Part shown: positions 1 to 9,322 of the stretch, piece by piece
How positions within the stretch are numbered: position 1 is the first letter of the stretch
Layout: the number at the start of each line of letters is the position of its first letter
Assembly: GCF_013359775.1 (NCBI RefSeq)
Contig: NZ_JABMCI010000053.1
Location: 39,382-103,381, forward strand
DNA from: Cellulomonas humilata
GTDB lineage: Bacteria > Actinomycetota > Actinomycetes > Actinomycetales > Cellulomonadaceae
DNA: 64,000 bases
Reading direction: 5' to 3'
Notes under the pieces: generated by a model
Databases searched by the model: none
What the model was told of the DNA's origin: nothing
Seen by the model: the letters and a program-made list of their open reading frames with translations, nothing else
Translations under genes and position numbers: made by a program

Positions 1-561
1 CCCCAGCGGCTCGAGCAGGCGCGGGCCGAGGTAGTCGAGCAGGCGCTGGCCGGTGAGCCTCTGCACGATGGCCGAGAGCATGAAGGTGGCCGCGGTGTTG
101 TACGCGAAGAACGTGCCGGGCTCGTGCTCCACCGGCTGCGCCAGGAACGACGCCACCCAGTCGGCCGTCGGGAAGACCCGGTCGGTCGGGTCCTGCGCGT
201 GCCCGGTCGTCATGGTCAGCAGGTGCCGGACCCGCATCCGCCGCAGGTTCGCGTCGGGCGTGGCCGGGGCCTGATCAGGGAAGTGGTCCAGCACCAGGTC
301 GTCGACCGTCAGCAACCCGTCCGCCACGGCGAACCCCACCGCGGTCGACGTGACACTCTTGCTCAGCGAGTACAGCTCGTGCAGGCGGTCGGACGCGTAC
401 GGCGCCGCCCAGCCCTCCGCGACCACCGCGCCGTGGCGCAGCACCATGAGCGAGTGGAGCTCGGGCCACGCGACCAGCGCATCGACCAGCCGCGACAGCG
501 CCCGCGGGTCGACCCCCTGCTCCTCGGGCGTGGATCGGGGCAGGCGTCGGCGTCCGGGCAT
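1..561 (-). CDS. Serine hydrolase, beta-lactamase (PF00144) family, C-terminus cut off
   Basis: This reads leftwards off the window edge, so only the first 187 codons are present and the stop is missing. The N-terminal part matches the beta-lactamase/EstB-type serine hydrolase fold. An SxxK-type nucleophile segment (S65-L-S-K68) follows a YAS-rich stretch, a TMTTGH motif lies near residue 117, and an FAYNT segment near 152 is typical of the EstB-like branch. Members are esterases, D-amino-acid peptidases or beta-lactam-interacting proteins, so the substrate cannot be named. There is no clear signal peptide, which suggests a cytoplasmic enzyme. The ATG at 561 was chosen because it begins the conserved TPEEQGVDP-type N-terminus. 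It lies on the same strand as clpC, separated from it by a hairpin. Confidence 0.85.
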   Translation of the reverse strand, partial: MPGRRRLPRSTPEEQGVDPRALSRLVDALVAWPELHSLMVLRHGAVVAEGWAAPYASDRLHELYSLSKSVTSTAVGFAVADGLLTVDDLVLDHFPDQAPATPDANLRRMRVRHLLTMTTGHAQDPTDRVFPTADWVASFLAQPVEHEPGTFFAYNTAATFMLSAIVQRLTGQRLLDYLGPRLLEPLG

Positions 562-598
562 GCCCCCACCCTGTCACCGCCTACCCACACGCGACGAA

Positions 599-625
599 CG
601 CCCCGGTCCGCGAGGGACCGGGGCG
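599..625. terminator. Hairpin terminator downstream of clpC
   Basis: An 11-bp perfect GC-rich stem (599-609 with 615-625, arms starting CGCCCCGG) closes a 5-nt loop between the clpC stop and the serine hydrolase start. No T-run follows on either strand, as is common for actinobacterial terminators. It probably separates the two minus-strand genes. Confidence 0.65.
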
Positions 626-651
626 TTCGCCGTGCGTGCGTGCGGTGCGGG

Positions 652-3231
652 TCAGCCCACCTGGGGCAGGGTGCCCGTGCCGCCGTCGCTGATGACCGGG
701 CCCGCCGCGGGCAGGTCGGTGCCCGACCCCGGCGTGCCGTAGGAGGCGCCGACCGGGACCGGCTCCGACGTGAACGCGCCGCGCGGGACGCCACGGAACG
801 TGAACTCCCCGAGCAGACCCTCGCCCTCGGCGTCCACGATCACCAGCTGACCGGCCTTGAGCTCGCCGAACAGGATCTTCTCGGACAGTGCGTCCTCGAT
901 GTCCCGCTGGATGGCGCGGCGCAGCGGCCGAGCACCCAGGACCGGGTCGTAGCCCTTCTCCGACAGCAGCGTCTTGGCCGCAGGCGTGATCTCGATGTCC
1001 ATGTCCTTGTCCCGCAGGCGCTTGGCCAGCTTGGCGATCATCAGGTCGACGATCGCGAAGATCTCCGGCTGGGACAGCTGCGGGAACACGACCACGTCGT
1101 CGACGCGGTTGAGGAACTCAGGCCGGAAGTGCTGCTTGAGCTCGTCGTTGACCTTGGACTTCATGCGCTCGTACGACGTCGACAGGTCCCCGCCGGCCTG
1201 GAAGCCGGTCATGAGGCCCTTGGCGATGTCCCGGGTGCCGAGGTTCGTGGTCATGATGATGACGGTGTTCTTGAAGTCGACCACCCGGCCCTGCGAGTCG
1301 GTCAGGCGACCGTCCTCGAGGATCTGGAGGAGCGAGTTGAAGATGTCCGCGTGCGCCTTCTCGACCTCGTCGAAGAGGACCACCGAGAACGGCTTGCGAC
1401 GGACCTTCTCCGTGAGCTGACCGCCCTCGTCGTACCCGACGTAGCCGGGGGGCGAGCCGAACAGCCGCGAGACCGTGTGCTTCTCCGAGAACTCGGACAT
1501 GTCGAGCTGGATCAGCGCGTCCTCGTCACCGAACAGGAACTCCGCGAGCGCCTTGGCCAGCTCGGTCTTCCCGACGCCCGTGGGCCCGGCGAAGATGAAC
1601 GACCCACCGGGACGCTTCGGGTCCTTGAGCCCGGCACGCGTCCGACGGATGGCCTGCGAGAGCGCCTTGATGGCGGCGTCCTGGCCGACGACCCGCTTGT
1701 GCAGGTTCTCCTCCATGTGGAGCAGACGGCTGGACTCCTCCTCGGTGAGCTTGAACACCGGGATGCCCGTGGCGATCGCCAGCACCTCGGCGATGAGCTC
1801 CTCGTCCACCTCGGCCACCGCGTCGAGGTCGCCGGACTTCCAGGCCTTCTCCTTCTCCACGCGCTTGAGACCGAGCTGCTTCTCGGCGTCGCGGAGACGG
1901 GCTGCCTTCTCGAAGTCCTGCTCGTCGATCGCCGACTCCTTGTCGCGGCGCGTCTCGGCGATCTGCTCGTCGAGCTCGCGCAGCTCCGGGGGAGCCGTCA
2001 TGCGGCGGATGCGCAGGCGGGCGCCGGCCTCGTCGACCAGGTCGATCGCCTTGTCCGGCAGGTAGCGGTCGTTGACGTACCGGTCCGCCAGGGTGGCTGC
2101 GGCGACCAGCGCGGCGTCCGTGATGGACACGCGGTGGTGCGCCTCGTACCGGTCGCGCAGACCCTTGAGGATCTCGATCGCGTGCGCCAGGTTGGGCTCG
2201 GCCACCTGGATCGGCTGGAAGCGACGCTCCAGGGCCGGGTCCTTCTCGACGTACTTGCGGTACTCGTCGAGCGTGGTGGCTCCGATGGTCTGGAGCTCGC
2301 CGCGCGCCAGCATCGGCTTGAGGATGCTCGCGGCGTCGATGGCGCCCTCGGCGGCACCCGCCCCGACGAGGGTGTGGATCTCGTCGATGAACAGGATGAT
2401 GTCGCCGCGCGTTCGGATCTCCTTGAGCACCTTCTTCAGGCGCTCCTCGAAGTCACCGCGGTAACGGGAACCCGCCACGAGCGCGCCCAGGTCCAGCGTG
2501 TAGAGCTGCTTGTCCTTGAGCGTCTCGGGCACGTCGCCGCGCACGATGTCCTGCGCGAGGCCCTCGACGACGGCGGTCTTGCCGACGCCGGGCTCCCCGA
2601 TGAGGACCGGGTTGTTCTTGGTGCGGCGGGACAGCACCTGCATGACCCGCTCGATCTCCTTCTCGCGACCGATGACCGGGTCGAGCTTGCCGTCGCGCGC
2701 AGCCTGCGTGAGGTTGCGGCCGAACTGGTCGAGGACGGCGCTGCCCGAGGGCTGCCCCTCCTGCGGACCGCCGGCGGCGACGGGCTCCTTGCCCTGGTAG
2801 CCGGAGACGAGCTGGATGACCTGCTGACGCACGCGGTTCAGGTCCGCACCCAGCTTGTTGAGGACCTGGGCGGCGACGCCCTCGCCCTCGCGGATGAGGC
2901 CGAGCAGGATGTGCTCGGTCCCGATGTAGTTGTGGCCCAGCTGGAGCGCCTCGCGCAGCGAGAGCTCGAGCACCTTCTTGGCGCGCGGGGTGAAGGGGAT
3001 GTGCCCCGACGGAGCCTGCTGGCCCTCGCCGATGATCTCCTGCACCTGGGCGCGGACGGCCTCGAGCGAGATGCCGAGCGACTCCAGAGCCTTGGCCGCG
3101 ACACCCTCACCCTCGTGGATCAGGCCCAGGAGGATGTGCTCCGTCCCGATGTAGTTGTGGTTGAGCATCCGTGCCTCTTCTTGGGCAAGGACGACCACGC
3201 GGCGGGCTCGGTCCGTGAATCTCTCGAACAT
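652..3231 (-). CDS. clpC: ATP-dependent Clp protease ATPase subunit ClpC
   Basis: ClpC is a hexameric AAA+ unfoldase that feeds substrates to the ClpP1P2 peptidase and is essential in many actinobacteria. At 859 aa it is of usual size. In order it shows two N-terminal Clp repeats (each with an NHNYIGTEH or GHNYIGTEH block), a first AAA module with Walker A GEPGVGKT (about 210) and FIDEIHTL, a UVR-type middle domain (about 420-455), and a second AAA module with GPTGVGKT (about 545) and [18 protein letters not shown] pore-loop segment is also present. The ATG at 3231 is preferred over the GTG six bases upstream because that GTG overlaps the GAGGAG ribosome-binding site. The C-terminal tail after FRGVPRGAF is low-complexity. 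A ClgR-like box lies about 110 bp upstream. Confidence 0.97.
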   Translation of the reverse strand: MFERFTDRARRVVVLAQEEARMLNHNYIGTEHILLGLIHEGEGVAAKALESLGISLEAVRAQVQEIIGEGQQAPSGHIPFTPRAKKVLELSLREALQLGHNYIGTEHILLGLIREGEGVAAQVLNKLGADLNRVRQQVIQLVSGYQGKEPVAAGGPQEGQPSGSAVLDQFGRNLTQAARDGKLDPVIGREKEIERVMQVLSRRTKNNPVLIGEPGVGKTAVVEGLAQDIVRGDVPETLKDKQLYTLDLGALVAGSRYRGDFEERLKKVLKEIRTRGDIILFIDEIHTLVGAGAAEGAIDAASILKPMLARGELQTIGATTLDEYRKYVEKDPALERRFQPIQVAEPNLAHAIEILKGLRDRYEAHHRVSITDAALVAAATLADRYVNDRYLPDKAIDLVDEAGARLRIRRMTAPPELRELDEQIAETRRDKESAIDEQDFEKAARLRDAEKQLGLKRVEKEKAWKSGDLDAVAEVDEELIAEVLAIATGIPVFKLTEEESSRLLHMEENLHKRVVGQDAAIKALSQAIRRTRAGLKDPKRPGGSFIFAGPTGVGKTELAKALAEFLFGDEDALIQLDMSEFSEKHTVSRLFGSPPGYVGYDEGGQLTEKVRRKPFSVVLFDEVEKAHADIFNSLLQILEDGRLTDSQGRVVDFKNTVIIMTTNLGTRDIAKGLMTGFQAGGDLSTSYERMKSKVNDELKQHFRPEFLNRVDDVVVFPQLSQPEIFAIVDLMIAKLAKRLRDKDMDIEITPAAKTLLSEKGYDPVLGARPLRRAIQRDIEDALSEKILFGELKAGQLVIVDAEGEGLLGEFTFRGVPRGAFTSEPVPVGASYGTPGSGTDLPAAGPVISDGGTGTLPQVG

Positions 3232-3305
3232 GTGCACTCCTCACGAGCTGCGTGCCGGCTCCCCTGGCTGGCGCACCGGGGGACGACGGGCGGCGGCGTT
3301 GTTCG

Positions 3306-3354
3306 ATGCTAACGGCGGGGTGCGGCCGGAACTGCCTCTGTTCGCCGCAGGCGT
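3306..3354 (-). promoter_or_regulatory. Candidate clpC promoter with ClgR-like activator box
   Basis: Upstream of clpC, positions 3343-3353 hold CGC-N5-GCG (CGCCGCAGGCG) inside TTCGCCGCAGGCG. This matches the core spacing of ClgR operators, which activate clp genes in actinobacteria. Closer to the gene, the minus strand reads TAGCAT (3306-3311), a usable -10 element, but no good -35 is seen. A weak -35 with an adjacent activator site is the layout expected of an activated promoter. The motif is short, so this is tentative. Confidence 0.4.
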
Positions 3355-3509
3355 GACGACGGCCCCCGGTTGCCCGGGGTCATGGATCGCCGACGAGGTC
3401 CGGGTCTAGCGTCGATGTGCCCGAAGGGCGTCTCGGGCGAGCAGGGGCGACGACGCCTCGGCCACCCGAACCCGCACGTCTCCTGGTTGTCCTCGAGGGG
3501 AGGGGTCCT

Positions 3510-4499
3510 ATGGGTCCCCGACGACTGTTGCTCGCTCTGTCCTCCGCTGCGCTGCTCGTCCTGGCGCCGTCCACCGCCTCCGCGCACCACCCGACGCCGT
3601 CGCCCGAGCCGCAGCTGCTCACGACCGGCCTCTCCGGCGCGTGGGGAAGCACCGTCGGTCCCGACGGCGCCCTGTACGTGGCGGAGTCCGTGTCCGGGGA
3701 GGTCTCCCGGATCGACCCGCGCACCGGCGCGACGACGACGTTCGCCTCCGGCCTCCCGACCGCCCCGAACGGCGGCCCCCACGACATCGCGTTCGTGCGG
3801 GGGACCGCCTACGTGCTCGTCGGCTTCATCACGCCGGAGGCAGGCGGCGCGCCGGGCAACGTGGACGGCATCTACCGGATGGACGGCCCGAGCACGTTCA
3901 CGCTGGTCGCGGACATCGGGACGTTCGCCAAGGAGAACCCGCCGACCACCGACTACTTCATCGCGACGGGGGTGCCGTACGCCCTCCAGCCGTACGCGGG
4001 CGGCTTCCTCGTCACCGACGGGCACCACAACCGCGTCTACCAGGTGGCCCTCGACGGCTCGGTGTCCGTCCGGATCGCGTTCGACAACATCGTGCCCACG
4101 GGCATCGACGCCGTCGGGTCCCGGGTCTACATGGCCCAGGCCGGTGCTCTTCCGCACCTCGCCGCGGACGGGAAGATCGTCACCTTCGGCAAGCGCTCGA
4201 CCACCGCGACCGAGGTCGCCGCGGGCGGACCGCTCATGGTGGACGTCACGGTGGACCGCGGACGCCAGCTGTACGGGCTCGCCCAGGGGATCTGGCCGCT
4301 CGGCGGCCCGGAGGGCTCGCCGGCGTCTCCGGACACCGGGCAGCTGCTCAAGGTCGGGCGGCACGGCTCGCTCCAGGTCGTCGCCGACGGTCTGGACCAG
4401 CCGGTCTCGTTCCAGATCATCCGCGGCACGGCCTACGTGGTCACGCTCGGCGGCGAGGTCTGGACGGTCGACCTCTCCTCGAGGCACGGCCACCACTGA
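3510..4499 (+). CDS. Secreted ScyD/ScyE family protein
   Basis: A 329-aa exported protein. A Sec signal peptide of about 25 residues ends in ASA before HHPTP. The mature part is a beta-propeller-like series of blades with repeated motifs of the kind DGALYV, GGFLVTDGHHNRVYQV, GSRVYMAQAG and GTAYVVTLGG. These are typical of the ScyD/ScyE family, named from cyanobacterial scytonemin clusters but widespread in actinobacteria with unknown function. The ATG at 3510 is preferred because it follows a GAGGGG ribosome-binding site and opens the signal peptide directly. The gene diverges from clpC and is followed by a strong hairpin, so it is probably monocistronic. No catalytic residues are recognisable. 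Confidence 0.85.
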   Translation: MGPRRLLLALSSAALLVLAPSTASAHHPTPSPEPQLLTTGLSGAWGSTVGPDGALYVAESVSGEVSRIDPRTGATTTFASGLPTAPNGGPHDIAFVRGTAYVLVGFITPEAGGAPGNVDGIYRMDGPSTFTLVADIGTFAKENPPTTDYFIATGVPYALQPYAGGFLVTDGHHNRVYQVALDGSVSVRIAFDNIVPTGIDAVGSRVYMAQAGALPHLAADGKIVTFGKRSTTATEVAAGGPLMVDVTVDRGRQLYGLAQGIWPLGGPEGSPASPDTGQLLKVGRHGSLQVVADGLDQPVSFQIIRGTAYVVTLGGEVWTVDLSSRHGHH

Positions 4500-4707
4500 T
4501 CGCGCGGGCGAGGGGCCGGGCGGAGCTGCCCGGCCCTTCGTCGCGCGCGGACGACGCCCCCCGCCGCCCGCCGCCGAGCGGGGCGACCAGCCGCACCACG
4601 ATCACACCGGCGGCGGCCAGGAAGGGTGGTGCCGCGACGAGGGTGACCAGGCGGTCGTCGGAGACCTGACCGGACGCCGCCGACCGGACCGCGTCCTGCA
4701 CCTCCAT
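4441..4707 (-). CDS. Doubtful small ORF with one membrane segment
   Basis: An 88-codon frame opposite and partly overlapping the 3' end of the ScyD-like gene. It would encode a charged N-terminus, one hydrophobic segment (about residues 20-45, containing FLAAAGVIVV) and a long Arg/Gly/Ser-rich tail. The ATG at 4707 overlaps the TGA of a 13-residue frame that itself follows a good AGGAGG site near 4755. Against it, the last third reads through the hairpin at 4513-4536 and is low-complexity, and no family is recognised. It may be spurious; otherwise the 4500-4814 interval has no other gene. Confidence 0.22.
   Translation of the reverse strand: MEVQDAVRSAASGQVSDDRLVTLVAAPPFLAAAGVIVVRLVAPLGGGRRGASSARDEGPGSSARPLARAISGGRASRRGRPSRPRRRA
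4513..4536 (+). terminator. Hairpin terminator after ScyD-like gene
   Basis: A 9-bp perfect stem (4513-4521 with 4528-4536, GGGCCGGGC arm) and 6-nt loop lie 14 bp after the stop codon and are followed by TTCG. This is consistent with an intrinsic terminator for the secreted protein gene. Confidence 0.7.
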
Positions 4708-4814
4708 CACGCGGGCTCGCGCGTCGGCGCGGGCGTCCGTCGCGACATCGGGCCTCCTTCGTCGGAGGCACGGTAGCGGTCGGCGCACCGGGTCCGCGGC
4801 GGATCGCGGGCTCG

Positions 4815-5429
4815 TCAACCCACCGGGTGCACGATCACCCACGTGGCCACCGTGACGCCGGCGGACTGGTTGCTCAGCCGGTGGGGTGTGCCGCACGCGT
4901 AGGAGATCGTGTCGCCGGTGCGGACCACCACGCGCTCGTCGGGGAAGTCGATGGTCAGCTCCCCCTGCGTCACGGTGCCGATCTCGTAGCCCACGTGGGT
5001 GAGCAGCTCGTTCTGCTCGGCGCCCGTGGAGCCGGGTGGGTAGGTGGACTCGAAGAAGTCGACGTCCCGCGACGGCCCGGGCGACAGGCGTCGGAAGACC
5101 ACGCCCCCGGCCAGGCGGACCACGTCGGCCTCGACCGCGCGGCGCACCACGTAGCCGTCGAGCACCGGCTGGGGAGCGCTCGGCGACGGGCCGCCGAACA
5201 CGTCGACCAGGCTGGCGTCGAGTGCCGTGACGAGCGCGAAGAGGCGGTTCACCGACGGGCGCAACACACCGCGCTCGATCTGGGACACGGCACTGGTGGA
5301 GATGCCCACGCGTCGGCCCACCTCGCGCAGGGTCAGCCCGCGGTCCTCGCGCAGCTGGCGCAGGCGCGCGCCCAGCTGCTCGGAGTCGAAGGCATCGAGG
5401 AGCCGGCCGGCCTCGTCGACTGCGGTCAC
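4815..5429 (-). CDS. XRE-family regulator with C-terminal cupin
   Basis: A 204-aa DNA-binding protein. An N-terminal XRE helix-turn-helix (about residues 15-70, with GLTLREVGRRVGIST and AVSQIERG) is joined to a C-terminal cupin sensor domain (about 110-200, with GYEIGTVTQGEL and CGTPHRL). This HTH-cupin arrangement is typical of PuuR-like repressors of amine and amide catabolism. The GTG at 5429 was chosen because a GAGGAG site sits 4 nt upstream. It is transcribed divergently from the NCS1 permease and the allantoin genes across a 166-bp gap with inverted repeats, so it is the likely local regulator, perhaps sensing a ureide through the cupin. The ligand is not predictable. Confidence 0.88.
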   Translation of the reverse strand: MTAVDEAGRLLDAFDSEQLGARLRQLREDRGLTLREVGRRVGISTSAVSQIERGVLRPSVNRLFALVTALDASLVDVFGGPSPSAPQPVLDGYVVRRAVEADVVRLAGGVVFRRLSPGPSRDVDFFESTYPPGSTGAEQNELLTHVGYEIGTVTQGELTIDFPDERVVVRTGDTISYACGTPHRLSNQSAGVTVATWVIVHPVG

Positions 5430-5467
5430 AGCACTCCTCTGTCCGGACTCACGACTGAACCCCAAAG

Positions 5468-5514
5468 TTCACAAACCGGTAACCGATCGCGGGTTGTGAA
5501 GTCATAGATTCACA
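5468..5514. promoter_or_regulatory. Inverted-repeat operator candidate in divergent promoter region
   Basis: Between the XRE-cupin regulator and the permease, TTCACAAACC (5468-5477) faces GGGTTGTGAA (5491-5500), a 9-of-10 inverted repeat with arm starts 23 bp apart. A further half-site, TTCACA, lies at 5509-5514. This is the only AT-richer patch in the gap and is well placed to control both directions. Binding by the neighbouring regulator is inferred from position only. Confidence 0.5.
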
Positions 5515-5595
5515 CGCGTTCAGCGATCGCTTCACCGTACGGGATGACGGACACGCACGGACAGACCCCCACCACGACCCCGCGTGAGGACCACC

Positions 5596-7191
5596 ATGAA
5601 CCCCGAGACCACCGCGCTCAACGAGCTCCCGAACGACGTCGTCGAGGCCGCCGGCCTGCCCCCCGGCGCCGGCACGATCAAGCCCGGCTACGACCCGCGG
5701 CTCACCAACGAGGACCTGGCGCCGCTGAAGAACCAGACCTGGTCGTCGTACAACATCTTCGCGTTCTGGATGTCCGACGTGCACAGCGTCGGCGGCTACG
5801 TCACGGCCGGCAGCCTGTTCGCGCTCGGCATCGCCAGCTGGCAGGTGCTCGTCGCGCTCATCGTCGGCATCGTCATCGTGCAGCTGTTCTGCAACCTCGT
5901 CGCCAAGCCGAGCCAGAAGACCGGCGTGCCGTACCCGGTGATCAACCGCGCGGTGTTCGGCGTGCTCGGCGCCAACATCCCCGCGATCATCCGCGGCCTG
6001 ATCGCGGTGGCCTGGTACGGGGTGCAGACGTTCCTCGCCGCCGAGGCGCTGAACATCATCTTCCTGAAGTTCATCCCGAGCTCCGCGGAGCTCCTGGAGA
6101 CCAGCTTCCTCGGGCTGTCGACGCTCGGCTGGATCTCCTACGCGATCCTCTGGGTGGCCCAGGCGGCGCTGTTCTGGACCGGCATGGAGACCATCCGCAA
6201 GTTCATCGACTGGGCCGGCCCCGCGGTCTACGTGGTGATGATCGCGCTGGCGATCTACCTGGTCTCCGAGGCCGGGTGGAGCAACATCTCGCTCAACCTG
6301 TCGTCCGGCCCGCCCATGGGCTTCTGGGCGTCGATCCCGGTGATGCTCGGGGCGATCGCGCTGGTCGTCTCCTACTTCTCGGGGCCGATGCTGAACTTCG
6401 GCGACTTCGCCCGGTACGGCAAGAGCTTCACGGCCGTGAAGAAGGGCAACTTCCTCGGGCTGCCGCTGAACTTCCTGTTCTTCTCGCTGCTCACCGTCAT
6501 CTGCGCGTCCGCCACGGTCCCGGTGTTCGGCGAGCTGATCACCGACCCGATCCACACGGTCCAGCAGATCGACACGCCGTTCGCCATCCTGCTCGGCGGC
6601 CTCACGTTCGTCACCGCGACCGTCGGCATCAACATCGTCGCGAACTTCATCTCCCCCGCGTTCGACTTCTCCAACGTGTCCCCGCAGAAGATCAGCTGGC
6701 GCATGGGCGGCATGATCGCGGCCGTCGGGTCGGTGCTGCTGACCCCGTGGAACTGGTACTCCAACGCGAACGCCATCCACTACACGCTCGGCGTGCTGGG
6801 CGCCCTCATCGGCCCGCTGTTCGGCATCCTCATCGCCGGCTACTACGTGATCGGCAAGCAGCGGGTGCACGTGGACGACATGTTCACCATGTCCACCACC
6901 GGCAAGTACTGGTACTCCGGCGGCTACAACCGCAACGCGGTGGCCACGGTCATCTCCGCCGGGCTGGTCTCCGTGGCGGCCGCCGTGCTGCCCAAGGCGT
7001 TCGCGGACATGGGCGCGTTCGACGTCACCTGGATCGCCAGCTACAGCTGGTTCATCGGCTGCGGGCTCGGGTACGCGATCTTCGTGTTCCTCGAGCGGCG
7101 CAACCCGCAGATCCCGGTGCTGGACGCGTCCGACGAGCACGTGTCGGACGGAACCGTCAGCGAGCGCACCGGCGCGGGCGTCACGGTCTGA
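5596..7191 (+). CDS. NCS1-family nucleobase/allantoin permease
   Basis: A 531-aa integral membrane transporter of the nucleobase-cation-symport-1 family (cytosine, uracil, allantoin and hydantoin carriers). The cytoplasmic N-terminus ends in the family segment NEDLAPLKNQTWSSYNIFAFWMSDVHS, followed by about 12 hydrophobic helices. FGDFARYGKS (about residue 270), TPWNWYSN and GPLFGILIAGYYVI are family signatures. Its position first in the allantoin gene set argues for uptake of allantoin or a related ureide. The ATG at 5596 follows a GTGAGGA ribosome-binding site, and the upstream in-frame GTG overlaps that site. The next gene starts 2 bp after its stop. Confidence 0.93.
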   Translation: MNPETTALNELPNDVVEAAGLPPGAGTIKPGYDPRLTNEDLAPLKNQTWSSYNIFAFWMSDVHSVGGYVTAGSLFALGIASWQVLVALIVGIVIVQLFCNLVAKPSQKTGVPYPVINRAVFGVLGANIPAIIRGLIAVAWYGVQTFLAAEALNIIFLKFIPSSAELLETSFLGLSTLGWISYAILWVAQAALFWTGMETIRKFIDWAGPAVYVVMIALAIYLVSEAGWSNISLNLSSGPPMGFWASIPVMLGAIALVVSYFSGPMLNFGDFARYGKSFTAVKKGNFLGLPLNFLFFSLLTVICASATVPVFGELITDPIHTVQQIDTPFAILLGGLTFVTATVGINIVANFISPAFDFSNVSPQKISWRMGGMIAAVGSVLLTPWNWYSNANAIHYTLGVLGALIGPLFGILIAGYYVIGKQRVHVDDMFTMSTTGKYWYSGGYNRNAVATVISAGLVSVAAAVLPKAFADMGAFDVTWIASYSWFIGCGLGYAIFVFLERRNPQIPVLDASDEHVSDGTVSERTGAGVTV

Positions 7192-7193
7192 GC

Positions 7194-7952
7194 ATGCACA
7201 TCCGGGTCATCAACCCCAACACCACCCGGGCGATGACCGACCTCATCGGTCGGTCCGCCCGGGTGGTGGCGGCACCGGGGACCGTCGTCGACGCCGTCCA
7301 GCCGACCATGGGGCCGGCGTCGATCGAGAGCCACTACGAGGAGGCGCTGGCCGTCCCCGGGCTGCTCGAGCAGATCGCGCTCGGGGAGGCCGACGGGGTC
7401 GACGCCTACGTGGTCGCGTGCTTCGGGGACCCCGGTCTCGACGCCGCCCGCGAGCTGGCGCACGGTCCGGTGGTCGGTATCGCGGAGGCGGCCATGCACG
7501 CCGCCGCGCTGCTCGGCCGGCGGTTCAGCGTGGTCACCACGCTCGGCCGGACGCGGGCCCGTGCGCGGGAGCTGGCCGACCGGTACGGGTTCCGGGAGGC
7601 GTGCGTCGCGGTGCGCGCGTGCGAGGTCCCCGTGCTCGCGCTGGAGGACCCCGGCGCCCTGGCCCGGCTCACCGCGGAGTGCCGCCGTGCCGTCGAGCAG
7701 GACGAGGTCGACGCCGTCGTGCTGGGCTGCGCCGGCATGGCCGCGTGGTGCGCCGCGATCGCCGACGAGATCGGCGTGCCCGTGGTCGACGGCGTCGCGG
7801 CGGGGACGGTGCTCGCGCAGTCCCTCGTCGCGCTGGGGCTCCGGCCGAGCACGCGCGGGGAGTACGCGCGGCCGCCGGACAAGCCGATGGCGGGGCTGCT
7901 GGCGGGTTTCGAGATCCGCGCGGACGCGGTGCTGCCCGTGGCCGTAGCCTGA
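7194..7952 (+). CDS. Asp/Glu/hydantoin racemase family, probable allantoin racemase
   Basis: A 252-aa member of the Asp/Glu/hydantoin racemase superfamily, cofactor-independent enzymes that use two cysteines for proton exchange. INPNT near the N-terminus, the first cysteine in VVACFGDPGLDAAR (about residue 80) and the second in VVLGCAGMA (about 184) are all present. Beside an NCS1 permease and allantoinase it most likely interconverts R- and S-allantoin so that the stereospecific allantoinase can use both; a hydantoin racemase is the alternative. It starts 2 bp downstream of the permease stop, so the two are almost certainly co-transcribed and translationally linked. Confidence 0.9.
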   Translation: MHIRVINPNTTRAMTDLIGRSARVVAAPGTVVDAVQPTMGPASIESHYEEALAVPGLLEQIALGEADGVDAYVVACFGDPGLDAARELAHGPVVGIAEAAMHAAALLGRRFSVVTTLGRTRARARELADRYGFREACVAVRACEVPVLALEDPGALARLTAECRRAVEQDEVDAVVLGCAGMAAWCAAIADEIGVPVVDGVAAGTVLAQSLVALGLRPSTRGEYARPPDKPMAGLLAGFEIRADAVLPVAVA

Positions 7953-7980
7953 CGCAGCAGACGACCACCTGGGAGCCGCC

Positions 7981-9318
7981 ATGACCGTGCCCGACCTTGT
8001 CGTCCGTGCCGCGCGCGCGTGGGTGGACGGTGCGTTCCGTCCGGCTGTCGTGCAGGTGACCGACGGCCGGATCAGCGCGCTCGACGGGCCGGTGGCCGAC
8101 GGCGCCGGCATTCTCGACCTCGCCGAGGACGAGGTCCTGCTGCCCGGCCTGGTCGACAGCCACGTGCACGTCAACGAGCCGGGCCGCACGCACTGGGAGG
8201 GTTTCGCGTCGGCGACGCGCGCCGCGGCGGCGGGCGGGGTGACGACGCTGGTCGACATGCCGCTCAACTCCGTCCCGCCGACCACGACGGTCCGGGCGCT
8301 GGACGCCAAACGAGCCGCGACCGCCTACAAGCTCACGGTGGACGTCGCGTTCTGGGGCGGGGCCGTGCCCGACAACCTGGGATCGCTCGCGCCGCTGCAC
8401 GCCGCCGGGGTCCGGGGGTTCAAGGCGTTCCTCACGCCGTCGGGCGTCGACGAGTTCGGGCACCTCGACGCCGCCCAGCTGGAGGCCGCGCTGGCCGAGG
8501 TGGCCACCCTCGGCAGCGTCCTGATCGTGCACGCGGAGGACCCCGCGGACCTGCGCGGCGACGGCGCGCTGGGAGAGCGGTACGCCGACTTCCTGGCCAG
8601 CCGGCCCGCCGTGAGCGAGCGGCACGCGATCGGCCGGGTGATCGACGCGATGCGCCGCACCGGCGCCCGCGCCCACGTCCTGCACCTGTCCGACGCCGGC
8701 TCGCTCGACCTGGTGCGCGCCGCCAAGGCCGAGGGCCTGCCGCTGACCGTCGAGACCTGCCCGCACTACCTGGCGCTGCGGGCCGAGGACGTGCCGGCCG
8801 CCGCCACGCAGTTCAAGTGCTGCCCGCCCATCCGCGACGCCGGCAACCAGGACCTGCTGTGGGAGGCCGTGCTCGACGGCACGATCGACGCGATCGTCTC
8901 CGACCACTCCCCGTCCACCGCCGACCTGAAGAACACCGACTTCGGGCTGTCCTGGGGCGGCATCGCCGGCCTCCAGCTGGGGCTGTCGGTGGTGTGGACC
9001 GAGGCGCGCAGGCGCGGGATCGCGCTCGAGGCCCTGCTTCCGCTGGTCACCACCGGGCCGGCGCGCGTCGCCGGGCTGGACCTGGGCCGGCTGTCCGTCG
9101 GTGCGCCAGCGCACCTGGTCGCGTTCGCGCCCGACCAGGAGCGCGTCGTCGACGTGCATGCCCTGGAGCACCGGAACCCGATCTCGCCCTACGACGGCGC
9201 CACGCTCGCCGGTGCCGTGCGGACCGTGTGGCTGCACGGGTCACCGATCGTGCAGGGCGGAGCGGTGACCGCTCCGGGCACCGGCCGCGTGCTCCTGCCG
9301 GAGGTCGCCCGTGCGTGA
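7981..9318 (+). CDS. allB: Allantoinase
   Basis: A 445-aa cyclic amidohydrolase that opens the hydantoin ring of allantoin to give allantoate. Visible metal-site features of the dihydroorotase/allantoinase branch are DSHVHVNEPGR (about residue 59), GFKAFL with the lysine that is normally carboxylated (about 147), HAED (about 184), a HLSD histidine (about 237) and DHSPST (about 308). NEPGRTHWEGF is characteristic of allantoinase rather than hydantoinase. It lies 28 bp after the racemase in the same operon. The next gene is on the opposite strand, and the two stops are only a few bases apart. Confidence 0.95.
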   Translation: MTVPDLVVRAARAWVDGAFRPAVVQVTDGRISALDGPVADGAGILDLAEDEVLLPGLVDSHVHVNEPGRTHWEGFASATRAAAAGGVTTLVDMPLNSVPPTTTVRALDAKRAATAYKLTVDVAFWGGAVPDNLGSLAPLHAAGVRGFKAFLTPSGVDEFGHLDAAQLEAALAEVATLGSVLIVHAEDPADLRGDGALGERYADFLASRPAVSERHAIGRVIDAMRRTGARAHVLHLSDAGSLDLVRAAKAEGLPLTVETCPHYLALRAEDVPAAATQFKCCPPIRDAGNQDLLWEAVLDGTIDAIVSDHSPSTADLKNTDFGLSWGGIAGLQLGLSVVWTEARRRGIALEALLPLVTTGPARVAGLDLGRLSVGAPAHLVAFAPDQERVVDVHALEHRNPISPYDGATLAGAVRTVWLHGSPIVQGGAVTAPGTGRVLLPEVARA

Positions 9319-9322
9319 GCCG

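Noticed and set aside
124..3312. A 1062-codon frame opposite clpC
   Set aside because: Shadow of clpC; low-complexity translation without any motif.
5468..5500. GlnR binding site in the permease promoter
   Set aside because: A GTAAC element is present, but the required GAAAC-type partner at six-base spacing is not, so the match is too weak to call.
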